In this document: positions 36,950-45,387 of the stretch, in pieces
Layout: each line of letters opens with the position of its first letter
Position numbering within the stretch: the first letter of the stretch is position 1
NCBI GenBank assembly: GCA_015057025.1
Contig: SVFD01000004.1
Location: forward strand, 124,001 to 188,000
Direction of reading: 5' to 3'
Length of the DNA: 64,000 nt
From: Lachnospiraceae bacterium
GTDB lineage: Bacteria; Bacillota; Clostridia; Lachnospirales; Lachnospiraceae
Program-made: the position numbers and the translations under genes
The notes under the pieces: model-generated
Databases searched by the model: none
What the model saw: the letters and a program-made list of their open reading frames with translations, nothing else
What the model was told of the DNA's origin: nothing

Positions 36950-37045
36950 TTTTTAGATAGACATGTAAATTCTCCCTGTTCATGCGGTAACGGTAAGAAA
37001 TATAAAAAGTGCTGTGGTAAACCACAACACTTTTATATCCCTTAA
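36950..37045 (+). pseudogene. Remnant of a SEC-C motif gene
   Basis: In the 466-base gap 36679-37144 a 31-codon plus-strand frame runs from a TGA (36947-36949) to a TAA at 37043-37045 and contains PCSCGNGKKYKKCCGK. This is a near-perfect SEC-C zinc-binding motif as found at the C-terminus of SecA and many small proteins. There is no start codon, and nothing recognisable precedes it, so this is the 3' end of a lost gene. Its last codons also form the hairpin at 37001-37037. Confidence 0.7.
37001..37037. terminator. Hairpin downstream of abiEii, overlapping the SEC-C remnant
   Basis: TATAAAAAGTGCTGTGGT (37001-37018) and ACCACAACACTTTTATA (37021-37037) pair almost perfectly. T-rich sequence follows on the minus strand, so it can end the abiE transcript. 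It would equally end a plus-strand RNA starting near 36960. Confidence 0.7.
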
Positions 37046-37144
37046 AATTTATTGCACATATACTTATCTACTTTTACACAATCATAAACGCTCGTTCCCT
37101 AAATCATAATTATCGCCTTCTAACGCAAATATACCGTGTCCAAC

Positions 37145-37972
37145 TTAAATGATAATTTTTTTAAGCACTTCCAATACCTCTTCATATGAAATGTCACTGG
37201 CATATGCATATTTTTTCTGATATTTGCTCCACATATTTTTAAGATCAACATTCTCTGAAATCTGTTTCAAAATACCCTCTACATCAGCAATCTGTTCTGT
37301 ACTTCCACGATGCTCTGCTGTAGCTTTCAAAGCTTCTTTGTAAATTTCCTTATTATATTCTTGCGTTTTTCCAAGTATGTAAACATCATAATAATCTCTT
37401 GGTCTTGTAGTAAACACGCCTCTGCGAAGAATTGTCTCAATTTTTTCAGCTATAACTGTTTCAATATTATATCCCCACAAGCTAATACGAATATCTTCAT
37501 CGAAAATACCACTAAACTCATATTTTACTGCATCAGGAGTGATTACATCGCCTGTGGAAACATCAATAGATAATGGTGTAACTATTGTGTCGTATACTGC
37601 GTCTAACCTAACACAATAACCACCATAAATATCATCCTTGCGAATTGGTTCAATAGATTTTACGACAAATGCAACATCATCTCTCATATCGATTTTACAA
37701 ATTGTATTAACTGCTTCTGCTATTTTTTCTTCTGTCAACGGCAGATTACGAATTGTCGTGTCTAAATCCATCGTGCTTCTGGTATCCAATCCAACAATGG
37801 CCGCTATCAGCAATCCACCTTTTACCACAAACTTCTCACTGTATTCGGATGCTGATAACCTTGTCAGAAAACATTCAAACATATAATTTTGTAGAACTAC
37901 CTGTGCTGCTATGTTATTACTCTTTGCATAATTTTTAATTCTTCCCTTTAAACTCATAGCTTTAGAAGTCAT
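37145..37972 (-). CDS. abiEii: AbiEii/AbiGii family nucleotidyltransferase toxin
   Basis: A 275-residue toxin of type IV toxin-antitoxin systems, a nucleotidyltransferase that blocks growth and aborts phage infection. Core motifs are VVKGGLLIAAI (the GG/GS region, about 48-58) and STMDLDTTI with the metal-binding D-x-D (about residues 68-70). RPRDYYDVYIL follows further on, as is typical of the family. The ATG overlaps the antitoxin stop by four bases (ATGA) and has GGAGGTG upstream. The hairpin at 37001-37037 follows. Confidence 0.93.
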   Translation of the reverse strand: MTSKAMSLKGRIKNYAKSNNIAAQVVLQNYMFECFLTRLSASEYSEKFVVKGGLLIAAIVGLDTRSTMDLDTTIRNLPLTEEKIAEAVNTICKIDMRDDVAFVVKSIEPIRKDDIYGGYCVRLDAVYDTIVTPLSIDVSTGDVITPDAVKYEFSGIFDEDIRISLWGYNIETVIAEKIETILRRGVFTTRPRDYYDVYILGKTQEYNKEIYKEALKATAEHRGSTEQIADVEGILKQISENVDLKNMWSKYQKKYAYASDISYEEVLEVLKKIII

Positions 37973-38562
37973 AGCAACACCTCCAAATATTGTTTTAACC
38001 TCTTGCTCACTCTGAATTTTTCCGCATATACAGCCAAACGGTTCAAATCCTTATCATTAAATGCCGCATAATTTTTTACCGCACTTATTACTGTTTCCTC
38101 ATCTATACGGTTTCTTGAACGCATCAAATCACATATGGTACGCTCCGCATCATAGCATCTTACTTCATTGCCAAAAGTTGTCTTTTTCCACACCACTCCC
38201 AATGTAAGCAACTCCGGCTTTATATAATAGCAATTGCATTCTTCCATTAAAGTATTTGATAATACTGAATTACTTGGAATTGTAACCGAATGAGTAAACG
38301 GTGTTCTTTCAGATAATCCATTTAAAAATAATGCCGTATCATGTGAAAATATAATCTTTTCCGACCTAAGCATTAATGTATACATATCATCATGAACAGA
38401 ATCCGGCAATATATAAATACCCTGTCGACCGCGCTCTAATAAGCCCTCCTTTACATATTTGGATAATATAGCTCTTGAAAAACCTAATGCAACCACTTGT
38501 GCAGTTGTAATTATATTATTATTCTTTTGTATCTCTTTCATAATCACCTGATTAATTTCCAT
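37969..38562 (-). CDS. abiEi: AbiEi antitoxin (type IV toxin-antitoxin system)
   Basis: 197 residues. An N-terminal winged helix (IITTAQVVALGFSRAILSKYVKEGLLERGRQGIYIL, about 15-52) is followed by the AbiEi C-terminal domain, including LFLNGLSERTPF and YDAERTICDLMRSRNRID. AbiEi antitoxins neutralise AbiEii without a stable complex and repress their own operon through the winged helix. GGAGG eight bases before the ATG at 38562 decides the start, rejecting the ATG at 38577 that lies across the ribosome site. It is coupled to abiEii by an ATGA overlap. Confidence 0.93.
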   Translation of the reverse strand: MEINQVIMKEIQKNNNIITTAQVVALGFSRAILSKYVKEGLLERGRQGIYILPDSVHDDMYTLMLRSEKIIFSHDTALFLNGLSERTPFTHSVTIPSNSVLSNTLMEECNCYYIKPELLTLGVVWKKTTFGNEVRCYDAERTICDLMRSRNRIDEETVISAVKNYAAFNDKDLNRLAVYAEKFRVSKRLKQYLEVLL

Positions 38563-38690
38563 TACAACCGCCTCCATATTTTACTTTTATATAGATATAA
38601 TATTTCTTTTCTATATGATTGTCAACCATCTCTTTGATCAGAACACCTAATCCCAAAAGACAATCCAGTTAATTTACCATGTTTCTCCCC

Positions 38691-38957
38691 CTAAATCCAA
38701 TCAACATCCCCGCCGGTAATGGCCAGACTTAGAAGACCATCCATCAGCTCAATCTCTTCGCCTTCTACTACTCTAATCAGCTTCGCCTTCTCAGTATTCT
38801 CCGGCATTGCATCGTCAGGCCCTAATTCCATATCTACTTCCTCTCCACAATACGGGCATACCATAACAGGGGCAATTTTCAGCGACAGATAACGCATGCC
38901 GCAATCTTCACATTCATATAAACCACATACCAGGGTTCCGTCCGGTACAAAATACAT
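38691..38957 (-). CDS. Small zinc-ribbon protein
   Basis: 88 residues. It contains two knuckles, CEDCG (about 16-20) and CPYCGEE (about 34-40), forming a likely zinc ribbon, followed by an acidic tail. AAGGAGG before 38957 supports the start. No function can be named; it resembles the rubredoxin-like or CPXCG family of small proteins. Confidence 0.8.
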   Translation of the reverse strand: MYFVPDGTLVCGLYECEDCGMRYLSLKIAPVMVCPYCGEEVDMELGPDDAMPENTEKAKLIRVVEGEEIELMDGLLSLAITGGDVDWI

Positions 38958-38990
38958 CTTTTACCTCCTTCTTTCACTGCTTCTTTGAAA

Positions 38991-39022
38991 AAGGATGGTA
39001 CTTCTTACAAAGCACCATCCCT
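38991..39022 (-). terminator. Terminator after the DUF4429-like gene
   Basis: AAGGATGGT (38991-38999) pairs with ACCATCCCTT (39013-39022) with one bulge. TTTTTC follows on the minus strand. Confidence 0.7.
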
Positions 39023-39077
39023 TCATTTACATATTAATATCTCTAAAAGTCAAATCAGTTTCTACACTATGTATAGA

Positions 39078-39848
39078 TTATAACTTATATACACCGTCTT
39101 CTTCAACCTTCATAACGCCCTTCGCAACCAAACCATTCATGATTTCAGTTACTTCAGCAGGAGTAATGGTTCTGGGCATCATTCTTGCGATTTCTGAAAC
39201 AGAAGTTTCTTTACCACCTTCTGCTACAGCCTTAATAATAGTCTTCTCCATATCGGAAAGAGTATTAACGGATACATCAATTCCGTATTTTTCAAATAAT
39301 TCTTCATATTCTCTGTTTACTTCTGCAAGAATATCACCCAAATCGCCCTGAGCAGCCTTTAATGCTTCATGCTCAAGCTCTTTCTGCTTCTTAACCTCTA
39401 CCTGCTCTTCATAATCAGAGAAGATGGGTTTCTTAAACTTCGCTGCCATCATAGGAGGAATAGGCTTGGTCAACAACTGCTGATCACCATACTTATATCC
39501 CTCAATACGTTCTGTAATATATGTATATACTTCCTGCATAAGTTCATTTGATAAAACATCTGTTTCTTCAAATGTGAAAGTATTCTCTGAATACTGGCTA
39601 CCGCCGCTGTGCTGTCTCAAACCGGGTGTTTCTAACTCAAGATATCCAATCTTTATTCCGGCTTTCTTAAACAATACGCCTACACAATCAGCATAAAAAA
39701 TTGTTTTAATACTGTCTGATGCATTACTTGTAATGTTGCTTGTTAAAACAGTTCCTACTGTTGATGTAGCTTTAACTTCACACTTATTATCGTAAATTAA
39801 AATGCTACGTCCTCTTACTCCGTGTAAAATACCTAAATAGTTTGACAT
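39078..39848 (-). CDS. DUF4429-like (PH-fold) protein with C-terminal winged helix
   Basis: 256 residues. The N-terminal half has a PH-like DUF4429 pattern (SIKTIFYADCVGVLFKK and GYLELETPG, later ENTFTFEE). A charged helix of Glu/Lys/Gln follows (about 140-180). The C-terminus (about 190-256) looks like a winged helix (MEKTIIKAVAEGGKETSVSEI ... EVTEIMNGLVAKGVMKVEEDG). Such proteins are cytoplasmic and often respond to membrane or stress signals, but no activity is known. GAGGGA before the ATG at 39848 decides the start; an open extension to 39890 is not supported. Confidence 0.7.
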   Translation of the reverse strand: MSNYLGILHGVRGRSILIYDNKCEVKATSTVGTVLTSNITSNASDSIKTIFYADCVGVLFKKAGIKIGYLELETPGLRQHSGGSQYSENTFTFEETDVLSNELMQEVYTYITERIEGYKYGDQQLLTKPIPPMMAAKFKKPIFSDYEEQVEVKKQKELEHEALKAAQGDLGDILAEVNREYEELFEKYGIDVSVNTLSDMEKTIIKAVAEGGKETSVSEIARMMPRTITPAEVTEIMNGLVAKGVMKVEEDGVYKL

Positions 39849-39976
39849 GTTTCCCTCTCCCTTTAACATTAATATTGGCATGATACCCATACTTGGATAC
39901 CATGCCGATATTATATCATAGTTTTTTCAGTTTGTCTTATAAAAATTGAATATTTTATTACAAATATAATATTTTA

Positions 39977-41116
39977 TTATCTTCCGCAAAGTTCCGGGTG
40001 CTCTTTTTTTATCTCTGCCTTATTATGATACATCTCTTCATCAGCCTGATTATAAATTTCTTTATAATTTACAGAATACTCACCGGAAGCATATCCCATA
40101 GCAATACTTAATAGAATCGGACTATCCTTATATTCATCGCAAGCACGCCGTACGCTTTCCATATCCGCTCTTACAACTTCATCTTTTGGTGAAATATAAA
40201 TTGCCACAAACTCGTCACCACCTACGCGATATACGTCTTGAGCATGCGCAAGATGTGTATTTAAAATTCCTGCTGCAGCACGAAGCAATTTATCTCCCTC
40301 TATATGGCCGTATTTATCATTTATAACTTTCAAACCATTCATATCACAAATGACAAAGCCAATCCTTGTTTTCTTTTTGCTATACTTCTTTTCCATCTGT
40401 TCTAATTGCATTTTATATCCGTTTTTATTCTTAATTCCCGTTGCAGCATCCCAATATACCTGCTCCCGATATTCTTTGGCCGGATTATTAAAAGTAGCAA
40501 ACAAGCCCAAACAGACAAACGTAATAGCTGCACTGGTCATAAGGAGTTCCGGTATCAGTGCTTGCACCACTATGACAAGAATCATAAGCCCCGTCATAGG
40601 ATAAAGAGTAGCTTTTTTCTTCCGTTCCAGCTTATTGTGGTTTGTAACAACCAAAATAAAACAAACAATGCAATATACCACAAAACATCCATACCCCACA
40701 AAAATAAGCGGACCATAACTGTAATTTGTACCATTTCCCATCACATATTCTACCGGAAAGAAAAAAGCAGAAACGGCAAATACGGTGGCCGGTATCCATT
40801 TAAAAATCTGTGCAATCTTCCTTACTTTTTTTGAGGTAGTCAACAACATAATATACTCATAATATGCCATGGTAAATGCAATACTGAAAGCATAAAACAG
40901 AATATGGCATATTGCGTTTAATTTCGGTGGCACTGTATAAACATTATTTACTGTAATTACTGTAATAATATCGAAAACCACATGCCCCAGGGCATAAATC
41001 AGAATCCTGAAAAAAGTGTTATGTTCTGTCTTAATTCTGTAAATACCCGTATAGCACAGAATAAAGGTAATTACAACAAGACAAACAAATTCTTCCCTAA
41101 GAATCAGCAGCGACAT
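39977..41116 (-). CDS. Membrane diguanylate cyclase (GGDEF)
   Basis: 379 residues. Seven or so hydrophobic segments (about 1-210) are followed by a GGDEF domain (about 215-375) with an intact VGGDEF signature near 297-302, so it is probably active in making cyclic di-GMP from GTP. The position of the inhibitory I-site (RxxD) holds HAQD instead, suggesting no classical product inhibition. AAGGAGG before 41116 supports the start. It is next to the AGCS symporter on the same strand, 34 bases away. The sensed signal is unknown. Confidence 0.93.
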   Translation of the reverse strand: MSLLILREEFVCLVVITFILCYTGIYRIKTEHNTFFRILIYALGHVVFDIITVITVNNVYTVPPKLNAICHILFYAFSIAFTMAYYEYIMLLTTSKKVRKIAQIFKWIPATVFAVSAFFFPVEYVMGNGTNYSYGPLIFVGYGCFVVYCIVCFILVVTNHNKLERKKKATLYPMTGLMILVIVVQALIPELLMTSAAITFVCLGLFATFNNPAKEYREQVYWDAATGIKNKNGYKMQLEQMEKKYSKKKTRIGFVICDMNGLKVINDKYGHIEGDKLLRAAAGILNTHLAHAQDVYRVGGDEFVAIYISPKDEVVRADMESVRRACDEYKDSPILLSIAMGYASGEYSVNYKEIYNQADEEMYHNKAEIKKEHPELCGR

Positions 41117-41150
41117 AGTCTCCTCCTTTTTCCCTTATAACGACTCGTTC

Positions 41151-42533
41151 TTATCTCTTAAAATATTCCTTCACCAATTTAAATACCGTACCCGACAACA
41201 ACAAAACCGCAATCAGGTTCGGAATTACCATCAATCCGTTAAAGGTCTCTGCAATACTCCATACAAGCCCCAAATCCACAGTTGCCCCTACAATAGCCAC
41301 CATGGAGTAAATCACCATAAAAGGTTTTACTACCTTGGATGAAAAGATAAACTCTGCACACCTTGCACCGTATAATCCCCAACCGATAATTGTCGAGAAG
41401 GCAAAACAACACATGGCCACAGCAGTAAAAACAGATACCCAGTTACCGTATGTAGTCGTAAAACCGCTGATGGTAAGCTCTGCACCTGCTGCTGCACCAA
41501 ACCCTACAGGTACACCACTGCAAAGAATTACCAATGCAGTTAACGTACAAATAATAATCGTATCCGCAAACACTTCAAAGATTCCAAAGAATCCCTGCTC
41601 CACAGGCTTACCGGTATCTGCGCAAGCATGAGCAATGGACCCTGTACCAAGACCTGCCTCATTTGAGAAAATACCTCTGGATACACCCTTAGTCATACTG
41701 GTAAAAAAGCTTCCTACCACACCGCCCGTAACTGCTGCCGGATTGAAAGCTCCATAAATAATGGAATAAAATACACCCGGTACATTTTTAATATTTAAAA
41801 TGACCACACCCAAAGCTAATATAATATAAAAAATAGCCATAAAAGGAACCAGTTTTTCTGTTACCTTACCAATTCTTTTGATTCCGCCCAAAAGAACACA
41901 GGCAACAAGAATCATAATGATAATCCCTATAATCCAATTACTCATGGCAACATGCTCATTGGATATCAGATTGTAATTTAATAATGCAGAATTAATTGCC
42001 GTTGAAATCGTATTGACCTGAGTTGCATTTCCGGTGCCAAACACTGTAAAAATGCCGAATACAGAAAAAAGAATTGCAAGCCACTGCCACTTCTTACCAA
42101 GACCGTTTTTGATGTAATACATAGGTCCGCCCACATATTCACCCTGTGCATTCTTTTCTCTGAAATGTACCGCCAGCGTCACTTCCGAAAACTTAGTACA
42201 CATACCGAGAAATGCTGATACCCACATCCAGAACACTGCACCGGGACCACCGATTGCAATAGCACCTGCAACCCCTGCAATATTACCGGTTCCCACCGTT
42301 GCGGAAAGTGCCGTACATACCGCCTGAAAAGGTGTCATAGCACCATTTTTTGCTTCCTTTTTTTCAAACACCTTACCAACAGTCTTTTGCATTGCCAACG
42401 GGAACTTACGAACCTGAATAAATTTAGTACGAATGCTTAAATATAATCCGACTCCGATAATACAAATAATCGCCGGAATTCCCCATACAAAATTATTTAC
42501 TGTTGCATTTACATTTTCAATAACTACTAGCAT
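41151..42533 (-). CDS. Alanine/glycine:cation symporter (AGCS family)
   Basis: A 460-residue sodium- or proton-coupled amino acid importer with about eleven membrane segments. AGCS signatures are visible: GTGNIAGVAGAIAIGGPGAVFWMW, followed by TMYYIKN-like PMYYIKNGLG, and SNEAGLGTGSIAHA. Substrate is alanine or glycine by family. AGGTAA precedes the ATG at 42533. It lies between the aldo/keto reductase and the cyclase genes on the same strand. No glycine riboswitch could be seen in the 59-base upstream gap. Confidence 0.94.
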   Translation of the reverse strand: MLVVIENVNATVNNFVWGIPAIICIIGVGLYLSIRTKFIQVRKFPLAMQKTVGKVFEKKEAKNGAMTPFQAVCTALSATVGTGNIAGVAGAIAIGGPGAVFWMWVSAFLGMCTKFSEVTLAVHFREKNAQGEYVGGPMYYIKNGLGKKWQWLAILFSVFGIFTVFGTGNATQVNTISTAINSALLNYNLISNEHVAMSNWIIGIIIMILVACVLLGGIKRIGKVTEKLVPFMAIFYIILALGVVILNIKNVPGVFYSIIYGAFNPAAVTGGVVGSFFTSMTKGVSRGIFSNEAGLGTGSIAHACADTGKPVEQGFFGIFEVFADTIIICTLTALVILCSGVPVGFGAAAGAELTISGFTTTYGNWVSVFTAVAMCCFAFSTIIGWGLYGARCAEFIFSSKVVKPFMVIYSMVAIVGATVDLGLVWSIAETFNGLMVIPNLIAVLLLSGTVFKLVKEYFKR

Positions 42534-42592
42534 AACTTACCTAATCCTTATTTTTGCATTTATATTATCATACTTATCCCTAATGCCTTAAT

Positions 42593-43714
42593 CTATGAAG
42601 CTTCAAATACGCCTTTTACATCGGATAAAAGTTTACGAATAGGCAGATGCTGGGGACATGTTTCTTCACATAATCCGCACTCAATACAATCAGACGCTTT
42701 GCCCTTGCCTGCAGTATGCATATTATAATGCCACTCTCCGTTCCATCCCACATATCTTCTTATGCAATTCATATCCGAAAATAAATCGGGAATGGATATA
42801 CTCATGGGACATCCGTCTACACAATACTTACAAAACGTGCATGCAATCAAATCCTGAGCTTTAAAAATATCACAAACCTTCCAAACTGCCTCAAATTCTT
42901 TCTCGGTTAGCGGTTTAAAATCTTTCATGAAACTGATATTATCTTCCATCTGCTCCATATTACTCATGCCCGAAAGTACCATCATGACATTCTGATAACT
43001 TGCCGCAAATCGAAGTGCATAGCTTGCATTACTGCCACCTTTCAATTCATCAAAAACAGACTGGGCACTTTCAGGAAGATTTACCAGATTACCTCCCTTT
43101 ACAGGCTCCATTACAATCACCGGTTTATCATGCTTTACACATACTTCGTAGCACTTCTTACTTTCCACACCCGAGTCATCATAATCCGCATAATTAAACT
43201 GAATCTGTACAACATCAATCTGCGGATATTCCGTAAGTATGCGATCCAATACTTCTGCCTTATCATGAAATGACAAACCTACATTTTTTACACGTCCCTG
43301 CTCTTTTAATGCAAAGGCAGTTTCATAGGCATTACAACTTTTATATATTTCAAACAAATCCGCATTCTGGGCATGCATTAAATAAAAGTCAAAATATTCC
43401 ACCCCACAGGCCTCAAGCTGGGCATTAAAACAAGGAAGAATATCTTCTTCCTTTTCAAAATAATTAGAAGTAAGTTTATTGGCAATAATATATGTATCTC
43501 TCGGATATCTTTTTACAAGACATTCCCTTAAGGCAATTTCGCTCTTGCCTCCGAGATATCCGTGAGCAGTATCAAAATAATTAAATCCGTTTTCCATAAA
43601 CGCATCTACCATTTGAATGGTTTCTTCGTAATCTACCTCATTGTCTTTCATTGGCAGACGCATAAAACCAAAGCCGAAATTCTTTTTTACGCTATCAAAA
43701 AAACGATTTCCCAT
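42593..43714 (-). CDS. Aldo/keto reductase with C-terminal [4Fe-4S] ferredoxin domain
   Basis: A 373-residue oxidoreductase. The AKR barrel has GFGFMRLPM, YFDTAHGY (catalytic Asp and Tyr), IIANKL (Lys) and YLMHAQN (His). The C-terminal part has two iron-sulphur motifs, CTFCKYCVDGCPMSI and CIECGLCEETCPQHL, for two [4Fe-4S] clusters. This fused type is common in Clostridia and probably links a ferredoxin to aldehyde/ketone reduction. AGGAGG before 43714 supports the start. The substrate is unknown. Confidence 0.94.
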   Translation of the reverse strand: MGNRFFDSVKKNFGFGFMRLPMKDNEVDYEETIQMVDAFMENGFNYFDTAHGYLGGKSEIALRECLVKRYPRDTYIIANKLTSNYFEKEEDILPCFNAQLEACGVEYFDFYLMHAQNADLFEIYKSCNAYETAFALKEQGRVKNVGLSFHDKAEVLDRILTEYPQIDVVQIQFNYADYDDSGVESKKCYEVCVKHDKPVIVMEPVKGGNLVNLPESAQSVFDELKGGSNASYALRFAASYQNVMMVLSGMSNMEQMEDNISFMKDFKPLTEKEFEAVWKVCDIFKAQDLIACTFCKYCVDGCPMSISIPDLFSDMNCIRRYVGWNGEWHYNMHTAGKGKASDCIECGLCEETCPQHLPIRKLLSDVKGVFEAS

Positions 43715-43982
43715 ATACTCCTCCTGAACTTATCTTCTGCATTATCATTATTATCCCTTAAATTATATTCTGTAAAAAAAGTATAATGTTTTGCAAGAAA
43801 TAATTATATCAAATTTTCTTACAACTGTATACTCTAATTAACATTTGTAATTTAAATACACTTGCCGTACGCAATAACCCTTCACTCTTTTGGTCCATTA
43901 TAATTCTACTTTTCATTTAATGGGAAATATGTTATATTCAATTTGATTGGTTATTTTTAAATAATATACGAGAGGCGTATTT

Positions 43983-45371
43983 ATGTTTGGCGATAATTCA
44001 AGTAAAAAAGAAAAAATGAATATTATTATTGTAGGTTGCGGGCGTGTAGGTTCCACCCTCGTGGAACAGCTTAGCAAAGAAGGCAATAATATCACTATTA
44101 TTGACAAAGACTTTGAAGTAATTGAATCCCTTACCAACTTATATGATGTCATGGGCGTTGTTGGAAACGGAGCCACCTACAGTGTCCAAATGGAAGCCGG
44201 CATTGAAAACACAGACCTTTTCATTGCAGTTACGGAATCTGATGAATTAAATCTGCTTTGTTGCACCGTTGCCAAACGTGTCAGCAACTGTTCTGCAATT
44301 GCCAGAGTCCGCACACCGGAATACAGCAAAGAGGCCGCATACCTGAAAGAAAAATTAGGTCTTGCAATGATTATCAATCCCGACTTGGAAGCTTCCAGAG
44401 AAATTGCAAGAATCCTTGCTCTTCCCTCTGCATTGGAAGTAAACTCCTTTGCACACGGTCAGGCAGAATTGATTAAATATAAAGTACCGGCTGAAAGTAC
44501 ATTAAACGAATTAGCTATTATGAATCTGGGCAAAGCTGTATCACAGCAGGTATTAATTTGTGCAATTGAACGCGACGGAGAAGTTTATATACCTTCCGGT
44601 AATTTTATTATTAAAGAAGGCGATATCATTACTTTTGTCGCCACAAGAAAGCAGGCGCGCAAGTTCTTTATCGCTCTTGGTTCTAAAGTTAAACGAGTTC
44701 ATAATGCCATGATTATCGGCGGCGGTAAAACCACTCATTATTTGGCAGACCAGTTATTACATGCCGGTATCAGCGTGAAAATTATTGAGAAAAAGAAAAA
44801 ACGTTGTCAGGAATTAAGTACTCTTCTTCCTAAGGCTATTATCATAAATGGTGACGGCACGGACGAAGAACTTTTACGTGAGGAAGGTATTGAAAGCATT
44901 GAATCTTTTGTTCCTTTAACCGGAATTGATGAAGAAAATATTATGCTGACTTTATACGCAAGACAGGTTTCTCCTGCCAAGGTAATTACCAAAATCAATC
45001 ATATTACCTTTAAAAATGTAGTAAATAATCTTGATTTAGGTAGCGTTATTTATCCCAGGTATTTAACTGCTGAAGCCATTATTGCATATGCACGTGCCAA
45101 AAAAGACTCTTTGGGCAGCAATATTGAGACTCTGTACCACTTATTTGATTCCCGCGTGGAAGCCATTGAATTTGTAGTACGCCCGGATTCACATGTAATC
45201 AATGTTCCTCTTATGGAATTAGCATTAAAAAAGAATCTTTTAATTGCTTTTATTAATCGTAATGGTTCCATCATTATCCCCAGCGGTCAGGACTGTATCC
45301 ACCCCGGTGATACGGTAATGATTGTAACCACACATACCGGTTTTAACGATATCAACGATATCTTGGAATAG
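43983..45371 (+). CDS. trkA: Trk potassium uptake regulatory subunit TrkA
   Basis: A 462-residue cytoplasmic NAD-binding subunit that gates the TrkH channel. Two RCK units are visible: VGCGRVGSTLVEQL (about 17-30) and IGGGKTTHYLADQL (about 243-256), each followed by TrkA_C domains. GAGAGGCG before 43983 supports the first ATG rather than the internal one at residue 12. It is followed after 16 bases by trkH, as expected. It is transcribed divergently from the aldo/keto reductase. Confidence 0.96.
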   Translation: MFGDNSSKKEKMNIIIVGCGRVGSTLVEQLSKEGNNITIIDKDFEVIESLTNLYDVMGVVGNGATYSVQMEAGIENTDLFIAVTESDELNLLCCTVAKRVSNCSAIARVRTPEYSKEAAYLKEKLGLAMIINPDLEASREIARILALPSALEVNSFAHGQAELIKYKVPAESTLNELAIMNLGKAVSQQVLICAIERDGEVYIPSGNFIIKEGDIITFVATRKQARKFFIALGSKVKRVHNAMIIGGGKTTHYLADQLLHAGISVKIIEKKKKRCQELSTLLPKAIIINGDGTDEELLREEGIESIESFVPLTGIDEENIMLTLYARQVSPAKVITKINHITFKNVVNNLDLGSVIYPRYLTAEAIIAYARAKKDSLGSNIETLYHLFDSRVEAIEFVVRPDSHVINVPLMELALKKNLLIAFINRNGSIIIPSGQDCIHPGDTVMIVTTHTGFNDINDILE

Positions 45372-45387
45372 GAGGAAGCTTGTAGCC

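Noticed and set aside
12356-38562. Prophage or integrative element
   Set aside because: No integrase, structural phage genes, conjugation genes, tRNA target or flanking direct repeats were seen.
42534-42592. Glycine riboswitch before the AGCS symporter
   Set aside because: The gap is only 59 bases and lacks the aptamer's conserved segments.
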